Of a DNA stretch of 64,000 nucleotides, positions 9,913 to 21,589 are shown piece after piece. The number at the start of each line of letters is the position of its first letter. Position 1 is the stretch's first letter. Made by a program: the position numbers and the translations under genes. Under the pieces are notes generated by a model, which was not told the DNA's origin, made no database searches, and saw nothing but the letters and a program-made list of their open reading frames with translations. The DNA comes from Glossina fuscipes (taxonomy: Eukaryota; Arthropoda; Insecta; Diptera; Glossinidae), in contig NW_023998416.1 in the NCBI RefSeq assembly GCF_014805625.2, forward strand, positions 33,148,375-33,212,374. The letters run 5' to 3'.

Positions 9913-12834
9913 GTTTATTTCGATCGCAGCTATAGTGAGTGGCCACCTGGTAAAAGCATAACGTATACGGATTAGGCACATAACTTGCATATAGATAAGA
10001 GAGGTCAATAAATTTAAGAAACTCTTAGGCTCAATTACAGGCCGGTTCGAAGAATACATTCATGCAGTGTATATCACCAAGAAATCGCTTGTCTGTTTGG
10101 TCTGGCTTGTCCTTGAATATCTGTCAGCCTATTTCCTGGTGAGCTTTATATCAAATCACATGACTTCTGTTCACTTTTTTGTTCGTCGCCTTCCCTTCTC
10201 ATTTGTTTGCTCTTTTTAATCACGAGAATGAATTCATTTCTTAATTTTATCCATTTCTTTAACCATAAAATTGAACTCACATATCTCAATTGTATCCTAT
10301 TAGCTTCTTCTACAATTGTTAAATTGTAGCTTATCTACACATGAGTTCAATTGAATTATTTTCGACTATTATTAATATCTAAGTGGATTGATTGAAGTGA
10401 ACATAGATATTTGTAGTTAATTATTAGTTAATAAATTTTTCTACAATCGAATAATAGTAAGTTCACTCGATAATCTAATTTAGCTGAATCATTATGTTGG
10501 TTAAATTTGTAAACAATACATACAACAACCGCACATACAATACAACATTTCAAGCATATGCATATGGCAGCAAGACTATTTATTACTGAGCCAGAAGAAA
10601 TTCCACGTTAATCTGAGGTTTTTTAAAATATTACTCGTAAACGGTATTTTCGTGTGCCGGAAAAAAATTTATATGACTTCCTTGCTTCTTAAAGCCCTTA
10701 AAATTAGCAAATTGTAAACAATACTTAGTGGAATAATGAGGAATTCATTCCTTGATCATCTGGAATATAAGCTAAACGTTCCTTAGAATTTTTTTGATTA
10801 ATATCAAAAGTGAACTGTTCTCGTCCCTCTGTCCATGTTTTTTGTGAAGATAACTACTTCAGAGACACGATCTAAATTTACACTTTTGTCATACATAAAT
10901 AGAAAAAATCAGGCCCGCCCTCCCGACATTATGGCCAATCAAATTTTTTTGCTCAAGTTCTCGATAAACTTTCAGACATAGCCGCGTTGTCCCCGTAAGT
11001 ACTTAGGACACAGAGCACGTATTTTCGTCGCCTTTAATATTATTGCCAGCATATCATGAATGCTTTCTTTCATCTTTATGAATTATTTTTTTTTTTTCAT
11101 TTTAACAACTGCCTGAATATAAATATACTTAAATTCAGTCAAAGACAAAGGCTAAGGTGCTTACTAAATCTTTTAAGAAGCTTTTTGGCAATGTTTTCCT
11201 GTCCCCGGTCTGTTGCAGCAGCATAATAAACTTACAAAACCAGAAGACATTTCTATTTAATATATAAATATATCCATCGGCTCGGAACTTTAGTACATTT
11301 AATTACTGTTTTTACTTATGTCACTCTGTCGCTGATGTGTGTACATTTGAGTCCTTTGACTAGCCTCTCTTGAATACTACCGCATAGTATCCTCTTTTTC
11401 TTGATTTCTGCTTTTAGCTTAATTTGATAACTGCTTAAGGAGCACGGTTCAGTTGTAACGAAACAAAAAAAAACTCATGTACGATAATCTTAACAAGAAA
11501 ATATTATTCTTACTTTCCTTCCTTCCTTGTGGCATAGTACACATGCACCGGTCTTTATTTACTCTTCTTTCACGCTTTTCTTTGATACTTTCTCTTAGAT
11601 TCTCGGCTGCAATTAAAAAAATGTGGTAATTTGCAATTAAATCGCTTTGCTTTCTTCCTTCCTTCTGTCATTGAAGCTTTGTGTGAGATAAAATAATACC
11701 ATTTAACTTATATTTAATGACATTAATCAATATTTACTTTAGTATTAAGGAAAAAGTGCGCGATAGATTTGTTCTTTCAAGACATTAAAATGTTATAAAT
11801 TTATATGCATAAAAAATTGATAACAAGGTTGTTAAATAAAACTTCTCATCCAAAAAATTGTTCGTAAACGAATGATTTATGCACATTTACAGCGACATTC
11901 GTTATATCGTCATGTATCCCCCCCACACGAGTAAGACCGGCAACCGTTGCGACAATAAACATCAGACCTTGTTTTCAATGGATAAAAGAAGTATTCTCAT
12001 TCGACTTGGGGGTGGTTAACACACCGAAATTTAATCATTTCTTTTTATTAAATGATTTAGTTGACAACAGCTACCTTAACAATGCTCGAATTTTCGTATC
12101 GAAAGCAAACAAAAACCAGGATTTGACTCGGTATTTACTATGAACTTTCCTTTTCTATGGTGTCTGTTATCGGAGAACTACTTTCTCGAATGATTTTAGT
12201 AGCGTTTTATTCTAGATAAACCTTTCTTGCAATAAATTTTCCACGTTTCAACAGTGCATAACGAAACATTGTTACCACTTGCAGTATCTTGAATAGAGCC
12301 ATCGTTCGATTAGGAGAGCAGTGCAAAATTACAGAACAGAATAGCAGCTGAGTAGGATTGAAGTAATTGAAGTCAAGCTTGTCGTGTGTAACATAATAAT
12401 GATTTCTCAAATTTTTGAAAATATGACGCAGTTGAAGGCAACTTTGGTAACATTGTTTGCCGATACCCTTTTTCTCCCTTGCCGTGATGGGGTTGTATTC
12501 TGTCTCCATAATGTACTTTCTAGCACGCCTACCATGTGGGAATATAGTTTTGTGTTTAGGATAACTATGAGGATCCTGCCATACCCACTTACTTTCTTTG
12601 CAATGCTTTCCTAGTAAACCTAGAAGCGCAGTGATACTAAATCGTGGTAATTAGTCACAAATGTCTTACTATTATATAACTATTGTGTGAACTTATCACG
12701 AATAATTGAAATTGTGTTCCGCTTACAAAAAATTACTTTTTTCCGTTTTTTGGTTAAAAAATTGTTCACCTTATTAATCTTGCAGTTCATTAATGTTTAT
12801 GTAAGCGAACGCCATTCATTGCTTTAACTTGCCA
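9913..12834. other. AT-rich gene-free stretch
   Basis: No gene recognised. The part at about 10800-10960 contains phrases reminiscent of family B (an AGAAAAAATCAGGCCCGCCC-like stretch), too decayed to delimit. Short CTTCCTTCCTT tracts occur at about 11515 and 11650. Confidence 0.4.
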
Positions 12835-12930
12835 AGCAAGCCGTGTGTTCAACCAATTTCGCGCTTCGCGTTGTGCGCCATAAAGCGAACGTTACGTTCA
12901 GCGCTTTGTTCGTGTCGGTAGTGAGATAAT
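12835..12930 (+). promoter_or_regulatory. GC-richer promoter-like patch
   Basis: A patch much richer in G and C than the surrounding AT-rich DNA holds CAACCAAT (CCAAT-box-like). It is followed by TTCGCGCTTCGCG and GTGCGCC, then an initiator-like ACGTTCAGCG at about 12893. No TATA box was seen at the usual distance, and no coding exon is recognised downstream. It could be a core promoter or untranslated first exon of a distant gene. The strand is a guess from the initiator-like match. Confidence 0.22.
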
Positions 12931-13639
12931 AATTAAGAAACTTTAATAAGAGAATTCACGCCTCGCTGTTCTAAAAACTCTTCGAGTTAGCTCTCTTTTA
13001 TAGAAATTTAAAAATTCTTATTACTTCTGGTTATTTAAACTGCATATAAACTTCAAATGCGATAATAATGTCAACCTATGTGTACATATCGTAATCACAT
13101 TTGTCAATTAATTTAATTGATTTATAAATGTTTTCTTTTCATGTGCGCTTATATCTACATTTATTCCTGTTTGTGTATATATATATGTAGAATTGCACCC
13201 GTTTACATTTTCAACTACTATGACTGAATTATTAAATACTTCAGAAATTCTTTATTAAAGCGGTTATGTATTAGCACAAACCTCCTTGGAGGTGATTGAC
13301 ATTTAAATTCGTGTTGTATTTTTAAGAATATATAAAAACTTTTCAAGTCTTCTTTAACTTTTACGATGATGATTTCACTATGTATATAGTAAAAATATAA
13401 AATTTCATAATTATTTCAAAATAACTGCTTTCCTTTAAGCTGATGCTTTCGTTTTACTTTTCTTTCAGGCTGGATGCCTGGTATCTCTCAAAATCGTTTT
13501 GATGTCTTTCTGCTTTGATAATAAAAATTTATTTCTTCCAAAATCGGTAAAGTTAGTTTCTTTGTCAGTTTGCTATTACAAATCAATTTTCGCCATGGAA
13601 GATTGAAAATTCGCCCATACCAAGATTCAATTCCCATAG
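12931..13639. other. AT-rich spacer
   Basis: Nothing recognised. Confidence 0.5.
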
Positions 13640-14060
13640 TAAAAGTTATTTGAGAGGGGATTCAAAAATTGCCCCAGCCTGTTCGAAGTTTTCATACCAA
13701 TTTAGAATGCCGTAACACTACTACTTAGCCAATTTTGGCAAGAAATTTTCGAAAATTGCAATTTTTTTCCATATAACTACTTTTCAGAATAGGGCGTTAT
13801 ATGGAGAGTGGTTGAAAAAGTGGACCGATCCGAAACATTTTCAGTAGCGCCCAGTAGTGTCCTTGGGTCAAAGCCAGCCAGTGTACCAAATTTCATTAAA
13901 ATGTCTCAAGAATTGCGACCTGTAGCTTGAATACAAATTCACATGGACATACGTCAGGTGGACGGAGATACAGGCAGGCTTAGATCAATTCAGATTGCGA
14001 ATACATAAAAAGCTATCTGTATCTTTTCCTGCAGATCTTATATATTTCCTATAAGAGAAA
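13640..14060 (-). repeat. Repeat family A copy, near full length
   Basis: Read on the plus strand it contains the reverse-oriented family order: CCATATAACTAC, AGTGGACCGATCCGAA, CAAAGCCAG, CCAAATTTCATTAAAATGTC, GACCTGTAG, then GACATACGTC and GGCAGGCTTAGATC. It lines up well with 60080-60475. Confidence 0.75.
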
Positions 14061-15429
14061 CATGATGTATGTTAGCGAAACAGTACCTGTAGCTTTCAAT
14101 TAAAATTTCAATAACTTTTTCTCATTAAGAATCTAAGACTTGTAGTCATATTTCCGAGCAGTGACAGAGGCTTGCGATTTTGCCCTCTTGTGTTGGTTTT
14201 CGTAAAATTTTTATCAAATTTGGGAATAGCTGAACGAATGAATAATGCCTAAAAGCTGTTTCTCTTGAAGTCTTCAAATCGGTGATTAGATATCAGAATA
14301 CGAAAAAATCACAAAAAGCCACACAAGCGCAATGTTAGCGTTTGCTTAGGTATGTTCGGTGACATTTATTGCTCACGCAACTTAAACGATTCCTTTAAAA
14401 TAATTACGTGTTATACGTTTCAAAGATATTTTATTATCACACTCGTATTGCTTAATGCGTTGACGTGTCTTCCCTACAGCAAAGTTGTTTTGCTTCTAAT
14501 ATTTCACACTATCTTAAAGCTATTGTTAGGTGGAAAAAGTTTAAATGTCTTTAATTCTTATTTTGAAAATTCTTTGAAAACTTTTGTATAAAAACACAGC
14601 AGCTAATGTACATAGAAAAGAAAGAATTGCGATAAGAGAGTTTGCCATTTTGAGAAGCAGAATTTTTATAACGAAACTGAACGCAAGTTTTCCAACGAGA
14701 GATAAAAATTGAATAAAGGAAAGAGACTTGGAAATCAAACTTAAAAAACAAAACTTTAATTCAAGTGGCATCACACACGTACGTATATACGTATTCCATT
14801 TTCTAAAGCTGTTTTTAGTGATTCAAGAGCAATTGAATTTTTTCATACAATAAATCTCTTTGCTTCTTTATAAAAGAGTCTAACGAAATTCCAACTGATG
14901 CAATACTTAAAAGGCATAATGTGTTATAAAAGAAAGAAAAAGGATCGTATATATCAGAAAAAAGATTATTATAAAGATATACTGCCTGTTCCTATGAGCA
15001 CGCACACAAAAGCAAAGTATTCCATTTTTCAAGTGCTTTACAATTGTTATTGATATCCTTTGTAAGTGATATCGATTGTAAAGGCCAGCGATGGCATCTA
15101 ACGCACAATGGAAATAACATATAAACGCTGTAATGTTAGTTGCGTCTATATACACAATTATATATGTTTACATATTATCATGCATGTGAGAGTCTAAGAC
15201 GAATAGGAAAACACATTAATTACAAAAGACAAATAAGAGCCAGCCGTACATCGAATTTGACACAATTGTATTTGAACATATCAGAATTCTTATGCTTTCT
15301 TTGATAGTAAATCGAAAAGATAAGTGAATCATAGTTCTTTGTACTGATCAATCTAGAATCTCATGCTAGGCAGTTTCATGTGCTTTACATGAGGAGTTTA
15401 ATTAATTTCATTGTTGATGTTTTTTTCAT
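14061..15429. other. AT-rich gene-free stretch
   Basis: No gene recognised; short open frames on both strands have no recognisable content. Confidence 0.5.
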
Positions 15430-15780
15430 CATGCCCTACACCACCCTTGGCGCAGGGCACGTTAAGTTTGCGCGGACGTAGGCAGCAACCAGAAGAACTG
15501 GAGGGAGACAGACCTTTATTATACCGAGAGGGTGATTCTCTGTCCCTCTGTTCGTCCATGTATTTTTTTGTTCAACGTAAGGGCGAAATTCTTGAGATGT
15601 GTTCATGTAATTTGGTACAATGACGTGTTTTGGACGAAAAACGAATGCTATTGAAAATCGGTTCGAATCGGAACACTTTTTCGACCAATCTCCTCATTGC
15701 AATTTTCAAAATTTTTCGACGAAAATGCCTAAGTAATAGTATTCAGGCTTTCTAAATTCATGTGAGAGATCAGGACCGAA
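15430..15780 (+). repeat. Repeat family A copy
   Basis: It starts at the palindromic terminus (CCCTACACCACCCTTGGCGC) and continues with CACGTTAAGTTTGCGCGGAC, CAGAAGAACTGGAGGGAGAC and a run of GTCC/CTGT repeats. A TTTTGGACGAAAAACGAATG block and TTTTTCGACCAA follow. Confidence 0.75.
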
Positions 15781-16184
15781 TGGAGCAATTTTTGAACGAC
15801 TCGTCATATAAATGTTCCTACAGAAGTTGAATCTTTAAATTGCACAGAGATCTAGTCGATATGAAATTTCAATATATGAACACATTCGACAACGTAGGTA
15901 TACTCTCTGGCTAAGTAAGCCCTTATATATCAAACAGGTCCAGTTATTAGTATTCAATGATGAAAATTGGTTCGTTAGAGTAGCTTGATATAGAACTTGG
16001 ATCAAATAGCTCTTTTACTTAGACCTAACCATATAAAAGGCCTTTCTTGAAAAGCGCACACTTCTATGGTGGCATTTCAAAGCTAAGTCACAAATTTTAT
16101 ATCGGGACAAAAATGGACTTGCATTGTATTAATTGGATCGCAAATTCGATTACACGCAGAGGGACTGCACGTCATTACCACCTA

Positions 16185-16450
16185 CACCACTTGTGCTACA
16201 ATGGCGTATTGAACTTGTGGGGATGCACGCAATACACAGAAGGATGTTTCCAGGGATGTTTATCGTACCGATCGATTCAGAGTCAGTAAACTAGCATGTT
16301 CGTCTGTCTGTCTTGTTTGCTTGCGGATAAATTGGTACGCCGAAATGGTTTGGCTTAAAGACGAACGCTATCGAGGATGATTTCGATCGGTGCAGAATAC
16401 TTTATGACGGGTCACGGCGCCCTACAGTGTTTTCACTTGTTTTCCGGATG
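16185..16450 (+). repeat. Repeat family A copy
   Basis: It begins CACCACTTGTGCTACAATGG and passes through CACGCAATACACAGAAGGAT, CGATCGATTCAGAGTCA, TTCGTCTGTCTGTCT and TTTGGCTTAAAGACGAACGC. The frame opening upstream at 16047 reads into this repeat and is not a gene. Confidence 0.75.
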
Positions 16451-17339
16451 AATTGGAGATAGAGTCCAAACACCTGAAAGAATTTAGAGAACAGTAAATA
16501 TTTTTTGCAAAATTTTCTATTTTTTCTATTATCTTGCATCCATGCAAAAACCGGAATGATTACTCAAATACTTTGTTATTGTGGAAGAGCGTATGCTTGT
16601 GAATTATGTTCAACAATTAATAAATTACCTCAGGAGAAATCATAATTACATGGGAAATAAGTTAAGTAAAGGAAATAATTATAAAATATTCTATTTATAA
16701 AATTAGGGGAACTTATTACACGGGTGGGGGACAGAACGCTGAAAACAATTTTCGTTTCTAGGACAAAACTTGCGTGCTCGTTTGCATACATGTACGGTTT
16801 CGTTCCTATGTCAATGAATCGATCGCCCCTCCTTTCAATAATGTGTTCGTGTTTTTAATAATTTGTATCGTTTAATTAATCGATCGATAATTACCGGGAC
16901 AATGAACTAAAAATGAATTCAATACGATCCATACATATCTATATGCTTATAGAGCGATGCACTTGTAATCATTTGATCAACAATACAAAATTCTTTCAAT
17001 TTCAAGAGCTTCGACAATAGACACGCTTAGTTTTTTCTTAGCCCGAAGAATGCAAATTGTATCAGAGGGAGACTGATAGGTATACGATACATTATATAAA
17101 TATAGTAAATTATGCAGAAAACATTATCGTTAAATAAACATTTATTTAAGCAAATTAAAAAATAAAATGTAAAAATAGACATTGTCCCCATCACTTTTAT
17201 AGTAGAGTATACATAAACGATTGGGTCATTTAGAAAAAAACCTAATTTCGTACGCAATAAAATCTTAAGCGTCCTAAGCTCTTGTATATAGTCACGTAAA
17301 AGTGACTCTGAGAAAAACCGCATTTTATTTTTATTATAC
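16451..17339. other. AT-rich spacer
   Basis: Nothing recognised, apart from an ATCGATCGAT palindrome near 16880. Confidence 0.5.
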
Positions 17340-17400
17340 TGTACATCACTTGTGGTAAGGGATAGATTAAGTTTATGCGGATGTATGTAACACGCAGGGA
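17340..17400 (+). repeat. Repeat family A terminal fragment
   Basis: CATCACTTGTGGTAAGGGAT is followed by AGATTAAGTTTATGCGGATG and ACACGCAGGGA. It is truncated after about 60 bp and faces another copy in the opposite direction. Confidence 0.65.
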
Positions 17401-17479
17401 ATTTCGCACTATAAAGCTTCTTCAGTGGTCTTTACGGTGTTCAATGCATTTTTCTGAAAAATATTAAACAGAGAAAATT

Positions 17480-17840
17480 TTTATCACATGGCGAGTTTAC
17501 GAGGACCGCTTCACACTTGGGCTAAAGCATGACTATAATATCTCCAAAATTGTATTCAGCGACTCGAGTATAAAATTACATGGACCGACAACTGATAAGC
17601 AGGCAGAGGTTAAGACAATACATAAATCGATTCAGAATATGACGCAGAATATGATTCTGGAACGATTTGTATGACCAAACGTCGAAAATTGCGACGTAAG
17701 TTGCTCGAGGACAACGGAGTACGTGGACGAACAGGCAGAGCGAAAAGTTCATTTCGATTCAAAATCCTATTCGTCAAGTCAGTCTCTCCTTTGATTTGCG
17801 TACATCTGCACACACATAATATACCCTTACCACAAACGAT
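17480..17840 (-). repeat. Repeat family A copy, inverted relative to 17340
   Basis: It carries GCTAAAGCATGACT, AATATCTCCAAAATTG and GGACCGACAACTG (the GGACGGAC tract), then ACACATAATATACCCTTACC at its terminus. The order is that of minus-oriented copies. Confidence 0.6.
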
Positions 17841-20249
17841 GTAGTATACGAATATTTGCTAGCAACATATGTGTCTGTGTACACAAACTAGTTTGAAAAA
17901 AACAAAATCATAGTAAAGCAAAAGGACAAGCAATTCTTTGTGTCGCCAGCATTAAACAAGCACAACATGTAAAGATTATATGGATATATGAACACATACA
18001 CAGATGCATTTATATTAAATGGATGTAAGCAGCAAGGGGCAGAAGGAGTATAGTTGTGTTTGCTGGTCGTTCTACGCATGTGGTTAGTGCTGTCTTGTAG
18101 TAGCAAAGTGCATGCAGAATGAATTATTAAAATTTGTTTTTAAATATTTACGTTCCAATAGCTTATACAATTGTTGTTATTGCCTGAAGATTGCTGCTCT
18201 CCCTAGGTATTAGGAATGTGTACATTTTTTTTTGTTTAAAATTTGGGAAAGTTTTTAGAAAATATTTGTGTATACTTCCCTTTTCCCCTTTCCTTTTCAT
18301 AACACGACAACAGAATACTTTGTTTAAAAGCAAAACAGATGATGACGATGATATTGAAAGAGTAATGGGGAGGAAATTGCTTTTAGAAATTTTTCTTTCT
18401 GCAGACAATCTAGGAAATTCAAAAATATTTTACAAACTGATGTACTACAGCATTTGAACTTCGTGTATACATATCCCACTTATTTCAATGATGAGAAATT
18501 GGGGAGAGAGATACCGACATATACAACACTGAAAGCAATTAAAGAGTGAAACTAAGAAAACCAAAAATAATAATTTTTGTGAGCGGCCTGCGTTATCAAC
18601 CTACGTAAGTTGAAAAGTTCTGTCGCTTTCCCTAAACCTACACTGATTTTCAGAAAGTTTAATAGAAAAGCTCAATAGTACGTTAAGAAGGGCGAGCCTT
18701 TTTTTATAAAATTTTTTTTGTTAATTTTTTTATTCACTTCGTTAAGAAGTGTTACATAAATAAATATATGTAAATGGGGGTAGAAAGAAATCGATCACAG
18801 TCAATGCAATAGCTTTTCAAGTTTCCGGTCGATGTTGCTCTTATAGATACAATTTTAAAGAGGCCTTATATTCTTCTTCTTTTATTACAGTTTCTTATAT
18901 CACTTTTTCACTTTCGTGTGATTCTTTTAAGTTTGTTCTCAATTTTCCTTTATTATTTGCCTTAAAGGCGTCGTTTGCTTAATTAATTGAAAAGTTCATA
19001 GAGTAATATTTATAAAGCAGTGGAACATTCAATCTATAAGAAGTCAGAAGAGAGAGTTTCTGTAAATTCGTTTAAGACTTACAGAGGTTGAATGTGATGT
19101 TTGTGCTTTCGGGCTGAAAGCATTTTGCAAAAACTCCTTAAGATGAATATCGTGACTACCTTGGGACACTTCTACTAGATGCGGATACCGAACCAGCAAT
19201 CTCCTTATAATTACCCCCTTGAGGAGTTTAGGAATTTGTTAAATAATTTCTTCTCCGTGAACTTTTCAATTGCGCTCTTATTAAATGTAAATGTATCTGC
19301 CGTTGGTACGAGCGGATAACTTAACCTCAAGGCACACTAAATATTTTGGTTGTGTATTGTGTGGTTTCTTTGTACACTGGTTTTTTTCTTGTTTGCATAC
19401 CGTCAAGCCACAGCCTTGAAAGGCAATGTTTTTTGCTAATACATTTTACTTTCACCCCCTTTGCTCGCTACGTTCTATAACGAAAAAAAACTTTCTTGGT
19501 GCCTTTTATTTTCTTTTTTCGCCGCATTGCAGAGATCTCCAAGCTTGGTGCAACCAAAACTCACTAGAAGAGAAATTGCCTTGTCGCGTCTAATATATCG
19601 ACGATGGAAACTTTTTTTTTTGCGAAATACAAGAAAGCGTGAGAAGTGAAAGGATGTTTCCAACAAAGGAAAATTCCAAAAGTTCACCTTTTAAATAATA
19701 AAAACCACTTTTAGGAACTTCATGTTTGGAAACCTCTGCCGATTTCTAAAGTAATTTTCTTTGACGTTCCCTTCATGTATATATATATATTTGTAAATAT
19801 TAAGACTTTCAGCTGCTTTAGTGAATGGCTTTTGTGCGTCGATTTCAAACAATTTTGCAGATTACAGGAAAAAATTATATACAACAAGTTTTCAAATAAA
19901 AAAACAAAACTCCGGCAATACTAATTTTGTATATAAAAGATATTTAAAGAAAACGAATTTTTTGTAAATTTATTACGAAATCTCGTTTATAAATCGTCTT
20001 GAAAATCTAAAAAATAAGTAAAAAGTAATGGCCTTTGCGCAGGTTTAATGAAAAAATGGTAAAAAAAAATGTTTAGTTATGTAGGTCGTAAATACAATTG
20101 TTTATCGTATGTTCTTGTAAATTTTTATAGTCGAAGATAATTTTATAAAAAACTACGCATTTATATATAATTTATAAAAAAATTAAAAAACTTTGACAAA
20201 TTCGAGAAAGTAACAATTAAACGCGCTTACCCTAGTTCCTTACCCTAGT
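17841..20249. other. AT-rich gene-free stretch
   Basis: No gene recognised. Opposed open frames at 18163-18457 and 19461-19687 overlap on both strands and lack family features. Confidence 0.45.
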
Positions 20250-20560
20250 CATTTTTATAATGACTTTTCAAAATAACGCATTGTACGGGAACCCGTTGAA
20301 TAAGTGGTTCGATTCGAGCCATTTTCGATAGCGTCCTTCCTTGGGCAAAAATACGTTGGTGTAAGAAATTTCATGCAAATATCTCGAAAAATGCGGTCTC
20401 TAGGTTGAACAGAATAGCACAAGAAAAACAAAGATCCTTACTTCGGTTCAGAGGATGATTCTGAATAAGGTGAGCCTATCCCAAGCTCTTTTGGGCGTTG
20501 TATATAGCTCCGTAAAGAGGATATACCTTTGTCCCACAAGTGGTCTAGGGTATAAAAATG
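20250..20560 (-). repeat. Repeat family A copy
   Basis: It contains AAGTGGTTCGATTCGAGCCA, TTTCATGCAAATATCTCGAA and GTCTCTAGGTTGAACAGAAT. It ends with GTCCCACAAGTGGTCTAGGG, the palindromic terminus. Confidence 0.75.
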
Positions 20561-21589
20561 TGTTTTAAATATCATATGGACATGAGTTTATCCTCACAAT
20601 AGAGAATTGTAGGAGAATCGTTTTCAATTTCCGCAAATGTAAATTTTTTTTAAATTTTTGCGGCTTGTTCAGTTGATTGTCTCGGCAATTTGAGTATCAA
20701 CTTTAAATCAATTAGATAGAGAGACTTATTGCACAATATTTTCGCGACAGCTGGCCGTGATTGCTTATTATTTGTACGTAAAGTTTTAACGTAAATGATG
20801 ATTCACATTAATAAAAATATTTTTTTAAAATAAAAACACGTTGGTTAACAAAATGGATGCTTGCCATTTTAAAAATCGCAATAGGACAAAGGAATAGACA
20901 AACGAACACCTCATAACGTACATACACCATGCTACGTATTCTCTAACTAATTTTGAACACTAGAGAAATTCAAATCACAAAGTCGCAAGCAGGGTTGTAT
21001 TTAATAGGCAAATTTACAATCAATTTACAAAAATCTAAGACGATTAAGCAAATTTCTTGGAAAGAATGCTTTAGAGTGATCTTCTACTTCAAATGAACAG
21101 ATAACGATTCTAATCGAGTTTATATACGTTGGGCGTCTCAACTACGGCTTCGGCAGTTTTCTGCATTTGGCTTTTATGGATAAATGGTTAAAACTTGTTG
21201 CTCCAATTAAGTCTGTTTGTAGACGCATTTCTTACTTTCTTGATTTCGGTAAATATTCCTTTCGGTTCTCAATTAAAATATGGCTTTTGTTCAAGTTTCA
21301 TCAAAGTTTTAAATTTTTTGCCTTTCATTAGGAGTTTTCGTTGCATTGGGTAATTACAACTTCTTTGATCGAAGTGCATGATGGCAGCCCTCATATCTAG
21401 CTTTTTTGTTTTTGCATGCTAATTATGGGAAGGTTTCTTCACGCTGATCTTAACTAATCTAATTTGATCTTAGGTTTGCTGCAAAACCACTTTCTCAATT
21501 AGAGATGAGAGTGAGGTAGAATTGCGTCTTAGGTTACATTAAAACGCTTCATAAAGGAAAAGAAAATATTCAGTAATGAAATAAAATTC
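20561..21589. other. AT-rich spacer downstream of the protease homologue
   Basis: No gene recognised. On the minus strand this is the 3' flank of the serine-protease homologue. Confidence 0.5.
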
